This document shows positions 17,201 through 25,223 of a stretch of DNA of 64,000 nt, piece by piece. The number at the start of each line of letters is the position of its first letter. The first letter of the stretch is position 1. Source of the DNA: Flavobacterium sp. N502536 (GTDB lineage: Bacteria > Bacteroidota > Bacteroidia > Flavobacteriales > Flavobacteriaceae); assembly GCF_025947345.1 (NCBI RefSeq), contig NZ_CP110011.1, positions 2,294,001 through 2,358,000 of the forward strand, read 5' to 3'. The notes under the pieces are model-generated. The model was not told where the DNA came from and did no database searches. It saw only the letters and a program-made list of their open reading frames with translations. The position numbers and the translations under genes were made by a program.

Positions 17201-19975
17201 GTGATCGATACCGATTCCAGAGGGAAAGGAAGTATTGATCTTTCTTTAAGCGATGAAGAATGGGGACGCTATTTAATACGTGTTGCGGATAATACCGATG
17301 GACATGCAACTGCTTTAACGGTAAATATTGACTGGCCAGTCTGGTCTGGAAAAACCCGTAACAGAGATGCGTCTACAGCCAATATGTTGGTATTCTCTAC
17401 CGATAAGAAAAATTATGCGGTAGGCGAAAAAGCGCAAATTTCGTTCCCGTCAAGTGAAGGCGGTCGTGCTTTGATTTCGATTGAAAACGGATCAAAAGTG
17501 GTACAGACCATCTGGGCCAAATCAAAACAGGGCGAAACCAAAGTGGAAGTTCCAATTACAGCAGCGATGGCGCCAAACGTATATTTTAATATCACACTTT
17601 TACAGCCTCATGCTTCGACTAAAAACGACTCGCCTATTCGTATGTACGGAATCGTTCCGATCGAAGTAGTAGATAAAAACACCATTTTAGCACCAACCCT
17701 TTCCATGCCGGATGTTTTAAAACCGGAGCAGACTTTTACGGTAAAAGTGGGAGAGAAAACCGGTAAAGAAATGACCTATACGATTGCAGTTGTAGATGAA
17801 GGACTTCTGGATTTAACCCGTTTTAAAACACCAAATGCCTGGGATAGTTTTTACGTTCGTGAAGCTTTAGGAGTTAAAACCTGGGATATTTACGATGATG
17901 TAATCGGAGCCTATGGCGGAAAAATAAATCAAATCTTCAGTATTGGTGGAGATCAGGATTTAGGCGGTGGAAAAGCCAAAAAAGCCAACCGATTTAAACC
18001 TGTAGTGTTGTATTACGGACCGTTTAAATTAGAAAAAGGCCAGACAAAAGCACATCAGTTAAAATTGCCAAAATACATAGGTTCTGTTCGAACCATGGTT
18101 GTGGCGGGTGATGCCAGTACAAGTGCTTATGGAAGTGTAGAAAAAGCAACTCCGGTTAAAAGTCCGTTGATGGTATTGGCTTCGTTGCCAAGAAAAATAT
18201 CGCCTTCAGAAAAAGTGACTCTTCCGGTTACTGTTTTTGCGACCGAAAAAAATATTAAAAGAGTAACTCTTCAGCTTAAAACGAGCAACGGATTAAAAGT
18301 AATGGGAAGTGCTGCCCAAAGTCTGAATTTTACACAGCCTGATGAAAAGATGGCGTATTTTAATCTGGTAGTGGGTTCTGCTACCGGAATTGCTAAAGTT
18401 CAGGTAATTGCGACCTCCGGAAAAGAAAGATCGGTTTATGATGTAGAGATCGATATGACCAATCCTAATCCGGTTACAAATACCTATACCGATGTTGTTT
18501 TACCTCCAAACAGTACCAAAACAATTACATGGAAAACCTTTGGAGTTTCAGGAAGTAATAAAGCCAGATTGGAAGTTTCGTCAATGCCAACTATCAATTT
18601 GAATGGAAGATTGCAATACCTTATTCAGTATCCGCATGGCTGTGTAGAGCAAACTACTTCGTCTGTTTTTCCACAGTTGTTTTTAAGTGATATTGTCGAT
18701 TTGGACAATACCCGAAAAGGAATCATTCAGAAAAACATCACTGCCGGAATTACCAAATTAGGAAGCTTTCAATTGCCGTCTGGTGGCTTGTCGTATTGGC
18801 AGGGAAATACAACCGCCGATGATTGGGGATCTTCATATGCCGGACATTTCCTGATTGAAGCAGAGAAAAAAGGGTATGTTTTACCAATTAACTTCAAATC
18901 AAAATGGATTTCATACCAGCAAAAAGAAGCCAAACAATGGCGTTTTGAAGCGAAGTATGGCAATGATCTTGCTCAGGCCTATAGGTTGTATACATTAGCG
19001 CTGGCAGGCAATGCCGATTTGTCTTCGATGAACAGATTGCGTGAAACGAAAGGGATTTCAAACGAAAGTAAGCTTCGTCTGGCAGCTGCGTATGTTTTGG
19101 CCGGGCAGAAATCAGCTGGACAAAATTTATTATTACATGCCAGTATCGACAATGAATCTAATGAGTATAATTATTACTACTATGGTTCAAGCGAAAGAAA
19201 CAGAGCAATGGCTTTAGAAACGATGCTTCTTTTAGGGCAAACGCAAAAAGCATTCACTATGGCTTCAAAACTGGCAAAAGAAATGTCGACAAACCAATGG
19301 ATGAGCACACAAACAACAGCGTATTGCCTGTATGCGATGTCTAAATTTGCGGCAAGTAACGGGCCAAAAGGGATCAACCTTCAGTTCAGTAAAAACGGAA
19401 AAGGTGAAACCATAAACACGCAAAAGACAATCGCTGACAGAAGTTTAGTTGTTCAGGCAGGTGCGAATAGTGTGGTTTTAAAGAATCTTAAAAACAACAC
19501 CGTTTATGTTCGTGTTTTAAATACCGGAATATTACCAATAGGACAGGAAAATGCAATTCAGAGTGATGTTTCGGCCAATATTATTTTCAAAAACAGAAAA
19601 GGCAGTGTCATTAATGTTTCGAAAATAAGTCAGGGAACCGAGTTTGTTGCAGAAGTTACGGTAAGAAATCAAAGAAATGAAAGCGTTCAGAATGTGGCAT
19701 TATCGCAAATTTTGCCTTCAGGATTCGAAATCGTTAATACCCGTTTCACCGACTACGGTGATGCAACAAATAATATCGCAGATTATATTGACATTCGCGA
19801 CGACAGAACCAATTTCTATTTTGGAATGAAAGCCAGAGAAACCAAAGTATTCCGAATTTTGTTAAACGCATCGTATTTAGGAAATTATTATTTACCGGGA
19901 TTACAGTGCGAAGCCATGTACGACAATACATTCCTGGCCAGAACAAAAGGGTTCTGGGTTGAGGTTGTGAAATAG
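14300..19975 (+). CDS. Alpha-2-macroglobulin family lipoprotein
   Basis: This 1891-residue lipoprotein (lipobox FQSC, Cys19) is a bacterial alpha-2-macroglobulin. These act as periplasmic protease traps that protect the cell envelope. MG-type beta domains fill the middle, including the family segment RGVWRPGDNVYLSFILND. The thioester motif C1448-V-E-Q lies in YPHGCVEQTTSS, followed by the alpha-helical TED repeats (SGGLSYWQG, YAGHFLIEAEKKGY) and a receptor-like C-terminal domain. The start is a GTG at 14300, directly before the signal sequence. Unusual inserts are a Val/Asp/Ser/Ala repeat near residues 310-345 and an acidic Tyr-rich stretch near 510-550. It is followed by pbpC, the same pairing seen in E. 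coli yfhM-pbpC. Confidence 0.93.
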   Translation: MKVKGLFLAFFVFFIFQSCGRKSAADFNSDFSLFKEYIVSFTGGIVSSESDIRVVLAFDKKEWKVNQELDDDLFDISPNVRGKVVALSTNTIAFIPEKKLEAGTEYQVTLNLDKLITIPKEKEETLSKFNFTVKTIKQDFTINTMDIQSYSKDYQYLNCVLKTADNMDIETAKKLITARQNGSDLKIKFEKKSGSAKEFNFKIDSIQRYLEASNLEIAYDGGDFDIDQKGQLDYAVTGLKEFKIVKVDIPEGSNQSVVINFSEPLEKGQDFKGLVSIQNTNNLKFSTQGNLLKVYFSNTAPEKKEVPVPVAVEESAAIAVDSAAVVVDSAAVATDSAVVVVQEEEASPEPEPVLSGELLLEVFQGIESQYGKKMDANYTEKINFDQIKPNVRFVKNGTILPSSNNLKLNFEAVNLSAVDVKVYKIYKNNILQFLQYNELNGSQNLKKVAQPVAKTTLNLIESKLINPAKWNTFALDLSKIITPEPGAIYRVEFVYKKKYSLYKCETSEGDSEGEEEEEVDEDDVNYSGNSYDDYYYDDYDWRESQDPCSGSYYYNARIATNILATDLGVIAKRGENKSYLFAVNNIVTTEPVSNARVDLYTFQQQKIATAATSSEGIASFQLNKFAYFAIVTLGDQSTYVKLDDGYSLSVSNFDVAGETLQKGLKGFIYGERGVWRPGDNVYLSFILNDASNKLPKSHPIKLRLNDPNGKTTYQTIQKTNDLNHYSFIVPTSADAPTGNWEAMISVGGAKFYKSIKIETIKPNRLKIKNTFSRKTLSSSYPNNSNLEVTWLHGAIAKNLNVEMQAKFSQQTTTFKGYEKFNFDDLVRQFSTEEINVFSGKLNESGRASVPIQPKLQGQAPGMLRASFITKVYEEGGDFSTDVISTTYSPYKTYVGIKAPEPNKYGMLETGKNNRFDIVTVDENGRPKSVRNLEVKVFKVDWRWWWDASSDNLSNYNSSNATTSYKTLVIDTDSRGKGSIDLSLSDEEWGRYLIRVADNTDGHATALTVNIDWPVWSGKTRNRDASTANMLVFSTDKKNYAVGEKAQISFPSSEGGRALISIENGSKVVQTIWAKSKQGETKVEVPITAAMAPNVYFNITLLQPHASTKNDSPIRMYGIVPIEVVDKNTILAPTLSMPDVLKPEQTFTVKVGEKTGKEMTYTIAVVDEGLLDLTRFKTPNAWDSFYVREALGVKTWDIYDDVIGAYGGKINQIFSIGGDQDLGGGKAKKANRFKPVVLYYGPFKLEKGQTKAHQLKLPKYIGSVRTMVVAGDASTSAYGSVEKATPVKSPLMVLASLPRKISPSEKVTLPVTVFATEKNIKRVTLQLKTSNGLKVMGSAAQSLNFTQPDEKMAYFNLVVGSATGIAKVQVIATSGKERSVYDVEIDMTNPNPVTNTYTDVVLPPNSTKTITWKTFGVSGSNKARLEVSSMPTINLNGRLQYLIQYPHGCVEQTTSSVFPQLFLSDIVDLDNTRKGIIQKNITAGITKLGSFQLPSGGLSYWQGNTTADDWGSSYAGHFLIEAEKKGYVLPINFKSKWISYQQKEAKQWRFEAKYGNDLAQAYRLYTLALAGNADLSSMNRLRETKGISNESKLRLAAAYVLAGQKSAGQNLLLHASIDNESNEYNYYYYGSSERNRAMALETMLLLGQTQKAFTMASKLAKEMSTNQWMSTQTTAYCLYAMSKFAASNGPKGINLQFSKNGKGETINTQKTIADRSLVVQAGANSVVLKNLKNNTVYVRVLNTGILPIGQENAIQSDVSANIIFKNRKGSVINVSKISQGTEFVAEVTVRNQRNESVQNVALSQILPSGFEIVNTRFTDYGDATNNIADYIDIRDDRTNFYFGMKARETKVFRILLNASYLGNYYLPGLQCEAMYDNTFLARTKGFWVEVVK

Positions 19976-19988
19976 AAAATAAAATGGT

Positions 19989-20092
19989 CCACGGGTTTTA
20001 CGGATTAAGCGGATGTTTACGGGTTAAATTTAATTCAGTCTAATCCAATAAAGAAGATCTGTGCGAACCTGTTTAATCCGTAAAACCCGTGG
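19989..20092. repeat. Long inverted repeat between the macroglobulin gene and pbpC
   Basis: Perfect 19-bp arms (CCACGGGTTTTACGGATTA at 19989-20007 and its complement at 20074-20092) flank a 66-nt loop. It lies between two genes expected to be co-transcribed and may attenuate or process the transcript. Confidence 0.65.
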
Positions 20093-20112
20093 GCTAAAAT
20101 CATTACTAAACT

Positions 20113-22488
20113 TTGAAAAATAGATTAATAGCGTTCATACAACGCATTATAAATTGGATTAAAAAGAATAAAATAAAATCAGCAATTGCATTTGTGCTCT
20201 TGCTGATTTATTATTTCTCTATACCCCGAACGTTGTTTAAAGAGCCGTACTCAACGGTTATTGAAAGTAAAGAAGGAGAACTGCTTGGTGCTAAAATCGC
20301 CCGTGACGGACAATGGCGTTTTCCGGCACAGGACAGCGTACCCGATAAATTCAAGAAATGCATTGTTTATTTTGAAGACGAGTACTTTTATAAACATCCC
20401 GGTTTTAACCCAGTTGCGATGGTAAATGCGATCAAGCAAAACCGAAAAGCAGGAAAAGTAGTTCGTGGCGGAAGTACACTGACACAGCAGGTAATCCGAT
20501 TGTCCCGAAAAGGAAAAGGAAGAACTTATTTTGAAAAACTGATCGAAATGATTCTCGCAACCCGATTGGAATTGGGCTATTCTAAGAATGAAATTCTCGA
20601 ATTGTATGCGGCTCATGCTCCGTTTGGAGGAAATGTGGTCGGACTTGAAATGGCCGCGTGGCGTTATTTTGGTGTGCAATCCAATCAATTGTCGTGGGCA
20701 GAAAATGCGACACTGGCAGTTTTACCCAATGCGCCAAGTTTGATTTATCCGGGTAAAAATCAAATAAAATTATTGAACAAACGAAACAGGCTTTTGCTGA
20801 AATTACACCAGGAAGGCGTAATTGACAAGCAAACCTATGAACTTGCCGTTGAGGAACCTTTGCCGCAAAAACCATACGATTTGCCTCAAATAGCCCCGCA
20901 TTTGTTACAAAGAGTGGCTAAAAACGAGGAAGGAACCAGGGTGAAAACAACAATTGATTATGCTTTGCAAAACAGAGTCAATCAAATTGCGAGATACTAT
21001 TACAATCAGTACAAGCAGAATGAAGTGCATAATCTGGCGATTCTGGTAATTGATGTTTCCAATAGAAATGTAATCAGCTACGTTGGTAATGCTCCAACGG
21101 ATAAAGACCATCAAAAAGATGTTGATATTATCGATGCGCCAAGAAGTACCGGAAGTATCCTGAAACCCCTTTTATATGCCGGAATGCTGGACGATGGCGA
21201 ATTACTGCCCAACACTTTGATTGCCGACGTACCAACACAGATTGCAGGTTACACACCGCAAAATTTCAATCTGACCTTTGATGGCGCGGTACCGGCGCAT
21301 CGGGCTTTATCGCGCTCGCTGAACATTCCGTCGGTTTTAATGCTGCAGGAGTTTGGAGTCAATAAGTTTTATGAAGAACTGCAAAAGTTTAAATTGCGCG
21401 ACATTAATAAAACTCCGGATCATTACGGCTTATCGCTTATTTTGGGAGGAGCCGAAAGTAATTTGTGGGATTTATGCCGAACCTATGCAAATCTGTCTTC
21501 TACCTTAAATTATTATGTTAAGAATCAGGCACAATACCGAACGAATGAATTTACAGAGTTAAATTACAAGAACGATTTTGAGCCCGATTTTGGCTCAGAA
21601 AGTGATCAGAAGAACATCTTGGGTGCCGGATCAATTTGGGCGGCTTACAATGCCATGGAAGAGGTCAATAGACCGGAAGGAGATGAAGCCTGGAAGTTTT
21701 ACGACAGCTCTCTTAAAATTGCCTGGAAAACCGGGACCAGTTTTGGTAATCGTGATGCCTGGGCAATTGGTACAAATTCAAAATATGTGGTAGGAATCTG
21801 GGTTGGAAATGCAACAGGCGAGGGCCGACCTACTTTAACGGGAGTCACAAGCGCAGCACCGGTTTTGTTTGATGTTTTTAATTTACTGCCAAGGCAAAAA
21901 TGGTTTCAAACGCCTTATAAGGATTTGGAAGAAGTTGAGGTGTGCCGTTTGAGTGGTTACTTAGCCAAAGACGGTTGTCCAAAAATGAAACAATGGGTTC
22001 CCAAAAAAGGAAAATCGACAGCCGTTTGTCCGTACCATAAAACTGTTCATTTGGATCGTGCAGAACAATTTCAGGTGAATAGCAGCTGTGAAAACATTGA
22101 TAACATAGTGACTAAAAACTGGTTTGTTTTGCCTCCGGTTATGGCTTGGTATTACAAGAGTCAGCATATCGAATACCTGCCGCTGCCTCCGTTTAAAGAG
22201 GGCTGTCAGGGTACACAAACCACAACAATGGATTTTATTTATCCGAAGACCAACGGCAAAATTTATTTAACGAAGAATTTTAATAGCGAAGTTCAGCCTG
22301 TAATCCTGAAAGTAGCCTATTCGGAGAGGGATAAAGAGCTCTTTTGGTATGTGGATGACGTTTATAAAGCAACCACAAAAACGTTTCATGAACTGCCTGT
22401 TACTCCAACTTCAGGAACACATTACATTACAGTTGTAGATGCATTTGGCAATGAAATTAGAAGAAAAATCGAGATTGTGAGGGAATAA
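20113..22488 (+). CDS. pbpC: Penicillin-binding protein 1C
   Basis: This is a 791-residue bifunctional peptidoglycan synthase. A membrane anchor lies near residues 20-38. The glycosyltransferase domain (about 60-225) shows FEDEYFYKHPGFNP and GGSTLTQQVIRL. The transpeptidase domain has STGSILKP (SxxK), SRSLN (SxN) and KTGTSFG. A C-terminal BiPBP_C-like beta domain starts near residue 700. The only start that retains the anchor is a TTG at 20113 (TTG AAA AAT AGA). It lies 137 bp after the alpha-2-macroglobulin gene; this pair is thought to guard and repair the envelope together. Confidence 0.93.
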   Translation: MKNRLIAFIQRIINWIKKNKIKSAIAFVLLLIYYFSIPRTLFKEPYSTVIESKEGELLGAKIARDGQWRFPAQDSVPDKFKKCIVYFEDEYFYKHPGFNPVAMVNAIKQNRKAGKVVRGGSTLTQQVIRLSRKGKGRTYFEKLIEMILATRLELGYSKNEILELYAAHAPFGGNVVGLEMAAWRYFGVQSNQLSWAENATLAVLPNAPSLIYPGKNQIKLLNKRNRLLLKLHQEGVIDKQTYELAVEEPLPQKPYDLPQIAPHLLQRVAKNEEGTRVKTTIDYALQNRVNQIARYYYNQYKQNEVHNLAILVIDVSNRNVISYVGNAPTDKDHQKDVDIIDAPRSTGSILKPLLYAGMLDDGELLPNTLIADVPTQIAGYTPQNFNLTFDGAVPAHRALSRSLNIPSVLMLQEFGVNKFYEELQKFKLRDINKTPDHYGLSLILGGAESNLWDLCRTYANLSSTLNYYVKNQAQYRTNEFTELNYKNDFEPDFGSESDQKNILGAGSIWAAYNAMEEVNRPEGDEAWKFYDSSLKIAWKTGTSFGNRDAWAIGTNSKYVVGIWVGNATGEGRPTLTGVTSAAPVLFDVFNLLPRQKWFQTPYKDLEEVEVCRLSGYLAKDGCPKMKQWVPKKGKSTAVCPYHKTVHLDRAEQFQVNSSCENIDNIVTKNWFVLPPVMAWYYKSQHIEYLPLPPFKEGCQGTQTTTMDFIYPKTNGKIYLTKNFNSEVQPVILKVAYSERDKELFWYVDDVYKATTKTFHELPVTPTSGTHYITVVDAFGNEIRRKIEIVRE

Positions 22489-22606
22489 GCGAGTATAAAT
22501 TCCAATTTTTAAATTCCAAACTCCAAACTGTTTGTTGTTTGTTTAATGAATTTTTAAACAAGTGCTATGTTAGGCTTCGACTTCGCTCAGGCAGACATAG
22601 CACTTG

Positions 22607-22706
22607 TCATTTCGACCGTAGGGAGAAATCACGCACGAGACTCGACAAAGATTGGCGACTTTAGGGACGGAATTTCTTATGTGATTTCTCCCTTCGGTCG
22701 AAATGA
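22607..22706. repeat. Facing pair of 24-bp REP-like elements
   Basis: A 24-bp element centred on TTTCGACCGTAGGGAGAA (22607-22630) is followed by its reverse complement (22683-22706) with one difference. The same element recurs at 30866-30889 and 30983-31006. Confidence 0.7.
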
Positions 22707-22789
22707 AAGAAAAAAACTTCTTATTAATTCGTGAATTGCTTCGCCTGTTCGCTATCGCTCGAGTCGTGGCGAAAAAAAAAAGGCATAAA

Positions 22790-22819
22790 AAAACCGCCAG
22801 TCTTTCGAAAGGCGGTTTT
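22790..22819. terminator. Terminator between pbpC and rng
   Basis: AAAACCGCC (22790-22798) pairs with GGCGGTTTT (22811-22819). It lies 5 bp after the rng stop and is flanked by A/T runs on both sides, so it may stop transcripts from both directions. Confidence 0.75.
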
Positions 22820-22824
22820 GATTT

Positions 22825-24369
22825 TTATTCTGAAATAACATTTCCTTTTTTATCATAGAAATGGTATTCTAAGTACGTGTAAGCGTCACGAGGTATGATT
22901 TTCACCCATTTCTTATGTTCAAAAAACCATTTTGAACGTAATGATGGAAAACCTTTACTGAGGTATGCAGCCACAAACGGATGTACGTTAAGCACAACAC
23001 TTTTGTGGGTTTTTAGAATTCTATCTAAATCAGATGAGATTTTATCAATGATTAAAATTGGCGCTTCAATTTCGCCATGCTCATTGTTTGGATCTTCTTC
23101 TCTGGTTTTAATATTAACTTCTGGTCTTACGCGTTGTCTGGTAATCTGAACTAAACCAAATTTACTAGGCGGTAAGATTTTATGCTTTGCTTTATCGTCG
23201 CTCATTTCTTCTCGCAAGAAGTCGAACAAAACCTTCCTGTTTTCAGGATTAGACATATCGATAAAATCAACTACGATTATTCCACCCATATCACGCAAAC
23301 GAAGTTGTCTGGCAATTTCGGCAGCGGCAATCATATTCACTTCCATGGCAGTGTCTTCCTGGTTGGTTGCTTTATTCGAACGATTTCCACTATTTACGTC
23401 AATAACGTGAAGAGCTTCAGTATGTTCGATGATAAGATAAGCACCTTTACTCATGGAGACGGTTCTTCCAAATGAAGTTTTGATTTGTCTCTCTATATTG
23501 TATTTCTCAAAAATTGGAGTGTCATTTGATTGATAAAACTTAACAATCGATTGTTTTGAAGGTGCAATTTCTTGCAGATATTCCTTCGTTTGATGGTACA
23601 ACTCTTCGTCATCTATTTGAATACCGCTAAAGGTATCGTTGAATACATCTCTTAATATCGAAGAAGCTCTGTTGAGCTCTCCTAATACTTTTGAGGGATG
23701 ATGAGCAGTTGGTAATTTTTTACACATTGCAGTCCATCTGCCAAGCAGGTTCTGCAAATCTTTTTCTAATTCGGCTACGTTTTTGCCTTCGGCTACTGTG
23801 CGAACAATAACACCAAATCCTTTAGGTTTGATCGATAGAACAAGTTTTTTTAGACGATCCTTTTCCTTTTTGTCCTCTATTTTTTGAGAAATAGAAACAC
23901 GGTCAGAAAACGGAACGAGAACAATAAATCTTCCAGCCAATGAAAGCTCAGCGCTTATTCTTGGACCTTTGGTCGATATAGGTTCTTTTACAACTTGAAC
24001 TAAAACAGATTGATTGGCACTTAAAATATCAGTAATGATGCCATCTTTGTCAATCTCTTTTTCAAACTGAAAGGTTTTTAGGGAGAAATCTTTTATTTTA
24101 CCTGCGCTTACAAGTTTTATGAATTTCAGTTGAGAAGCTAAGTTAGGTCCTAAATCGTGATAATGTAAAAAAGCATCTTTTTCGAAGCCTACATTTACAA
24201 AAGCAGCATTAAGTCCGGCAACTGGTTTTCGTATTTTGGCAATAAAAATATCACCAACTTGAAAATTGCTTTTCTCTTCTTCTTTGTGTAATTCAATTAG
24301 TTTTCCATCTTTTAATAAGGCAAAATCTACGGCTTCAGAACTAGATCTAATGATTAATTCTTTATTCAC
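22825..24369 (-). CDS. rng: Ribonuclease E/G family protein
   Basis: This 514-residue endoribonuclease of the RNase G/E type matures or degrades RNA in the cytosol. An S1-like RNA-binding region (about residues 15-110) includes GDIFIAKIRKPVAGLNAAFVNVG. The catalytic part has the metal-binding Asp pair in IDVNSGN and VDFIDM, with GGIIVVDFIDMSNPENR. I chose the GTG at 24367-24369 (V-N-K-E-L-I-I-R) because the frame upstream, from a TTG at 24435, has low-complexity FFYFLKKQ content and overlaps a heptamer repeat. It has no long RNase E-like C-terminal scaffold. It lies downstream of the 30-residue basic gene and HU on the same strand. Confidence 0.92.
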   Translation of the reverse strand: MNKELIIRSSSEAVDFALLKDGKLIELHKEEEKSNFQVGDIFIAKIRKPVAGLNAAFVNVGFEKDAFLHYHDLGPNLASQLKFIKLVSAGKIKDFSLKTFQFEKEIDKDGIITDILSANQSVLVQVVKEPISTKGPRISAELSLAGRFIVLVPFSDRVSISQKIEDKKEKDRLKKLVLSIKPKGFGVIVRTVAEGKNVAELEKDLQNLLGRWTAMCKKLPTAHHPSKVLGELNRASSILRDVFNDTFSGIQIDDEELYHQTKEYLQEIAPSKQSIVKFYQSNDTPIFEKYNIERQIKTSFGRTVSMSKGAYLIIEHTEALHVIDVNSGNRSNKATNQEDTAMEVNMIAAAEIARQLRLRDMGGIIVVDFIDMSNPENRKVLFDFLREEMSDDKAKHKILPPSKFGLVQITRQRVRPEVNIKTREEDPNNEHGEIEAPILIIDKISSDLDRILKTHKSVVLNVHPFVAAYLSKGFPSLRSKWFFEHKKWVKIIPRDAYTYLEYHFYDKKGNVISE

Positions 24370-24433
24370 ACTGTAAATTTTTATCTGTTTTTTCAGAAAA
24401 TAGAAGAAAGAGGAAAGGCTAGAGATTTTTAAC

Positions 24434-24468
24434 AAAATCTAAAGTCTAAAATCTAAAGTCTAAAATCT
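24434..24468. repeat. Heptamer tandem repeat
   Basis: Five consecutive 7-bp units alternate AAAATCT and AAAGTCT just upstream of rng. Confidence 0.8.
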
Positions 24469-24652
24469 TATTTACAGATGGATTAAACAATATTTTTAAC
24501 AGGTATTGAACCCGGGAGGGAAAGTTTAAATTTCAATTTTCTAAACTCCAAATTCCAATTGAAAGAAATATTGATTTCTTAAATTTTGGAGTTTGGATTT
24601 TATTTTTTGGAATTTTTGAAGTTTCCCAAATTTCAATGAACGTTTAAAAAGA

Positions 24653-24677
24653 AAAAAGTAGTTTAAAACTACTTTTT
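24653..24677 (-). terminator. Terminator overlapping the end of the 30-residue gene
   Basis: AAAAAGTAGTTT (24653-24664) and AAACTACTTTTT (24666-24677) are perfect 12-bp arms with one central base. The right arm includes the last Lys codons and the stop of the small gene. Confidence 0.65.
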
Positions 24678-24761
24678 CTTCTTGTGACGGTTAGCTCTCG
24701 CTCTTTTTTTACGTTTGTGAGTAGCTACCTTATGTCTCTTTCTTTTTTTACCACTTGGCAT
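24669..24761 (-). CDS. 30-residue very basic ribosomal-type protein
   Basis: The product is only 30 residues long. It starts MPSGKKRKRHKVATHKRKKR and ends in NRHKKKK, with about two thirds Lys, Arg and His. It starts at an ATG 31 bp downstream of the HU stop. The KKRKRHK...KKR pattern resembles the C-terminal region of mitochondrial mS38/AURKAIP1 and the small bacterial ribosomal proteins of that family, so a structural role in rRNA binding is likely. The exact ribosomal protein name is uncertain. A hairpin overlaps the stop codon. Confidence 0.8.
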   Translation of the reverse strand: MPSGKKRKRHKVATHKRKKRARANRHKKKK

Positions 24762-24792
24762 ATCGTGTCGATTTTATAATTAATTAATAGTA

Positions 24793-25083
24793 TTATTTTG
24801 CTTCGTTATTTGTTTTTACTCCTTCTACAAAAACTTTTGCAGGTTTAAACGCAGGAATGTTGTGTGCTGGAATCTTGATAGTGGTATTCTTAGAAATGTT
24901 TCTACCAGTCTTTTCAGCTCTGGTTTTTACGATAAAACTTCCAAAACCTCTTAGGTAAACATTGTCTCCAGTTTCTAGTGAAGTTTTAACTTCTTCCATA
25001 AAAGTTTCTACTGTTGCTTGAACATCTCCTTTTTCAAGACCTAGTTTCTCTGAAATTTTCGCTACGATATCTGCTTTCGTCAT
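24793..25083 (-). CDS. HU/IHF family DNA-binding protein
   Basis: This 96-residue histone-like protein begins MTKADIVAKISEKLGLEKGDV and carries the family beta-arm signature near residues 45-65: VYLRGFGSFIVKTRAEKTGRN followed by IPAHNIPAFKPAK. The conserved Pro in the arm kinks DNA. HU-type proteins compact and bend DNA as dimers in the nucleoid. A strong promoter lies upstream. The gene is followed closely by the 30-residue basic gene and probably shares its transcript. Confidence 0.92.
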   Translation of the reverse strand: MTKADIVAKISEKLGLEKGDVQATVETFMEEVKTSLETGDNVYLRGFGSFIVKTRAEKTGRNISKNTTIKIPAHNIPAFKPAKVFVEGVKTNNEAK

Positions 25084-25132
25084 TTTCTTTCCTATTTTAT
25101 TTTATAAATGGTGTACTATTTTTTTGAGTTTG

Positions 25133-25164
25133 CAAATATAGGAATTAAAAAAATAATTAATCAA
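25133..25164 (-). promoter_or_regulatory. Promoter of the HU gene
   Basis: On the minus strand TTG (25162-25164), 21 bp, then TATATTTG (25133-25140) match the Bacteroidota consensus, about 45 nt upstream of the HU start. Confidence 0.55.
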
Positions 25165-25197
25165 GCTAAATCGTTAAATTTTAATTACATAAACATT

Positions 25198-25205
25198 TAC
25201 TTTTG
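25198..25205 (+). promoter_or_regulatory. Candidate -7 box of mutY
   Basis: TACTTTTG matches TAnnTTTG and lies 18 bp before the mutY ATG. It overlaps the upstream in-frame TTG, which argues against using that TTG as a start. Confidence 0.35.
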
Positions 25206-25223
25206 TATTCTAAGTATTTTGCA

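Larger units (their letters stand above)
22489..22824. other. Repeat-rich intergenic region after pbpC
   Basis: No gene is seen in these 336 bp. They hold a CTTCGACTTCGCTCAG word (22575-22590), two facing copies of the TTTCGACCGWAGGGAGAA element (22607-22630 and reversed at 22683-22706), an ATTCGTGAATT...GTCGTGGC element (22725-22771), and the rng terminator at the right end. Confidence 0.6.

Noticed and set aside
14300..19975. Many short antisense and alternate-frame open frames inside the macroglobulin and other long genes
   Set aside because: They overlap well-supported genes and show no recognisable domains or start signals.
24370..24435. Upstream extension of RNase G
   Set aside because: The added residues are low complexity and overlap the heptamer repeat; the conserved start is the GTG at 24369.
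24434..24468. Possible CRISPR array
   Set aside because: The units are 7 bp with no spacers; a simple tandem repeat.
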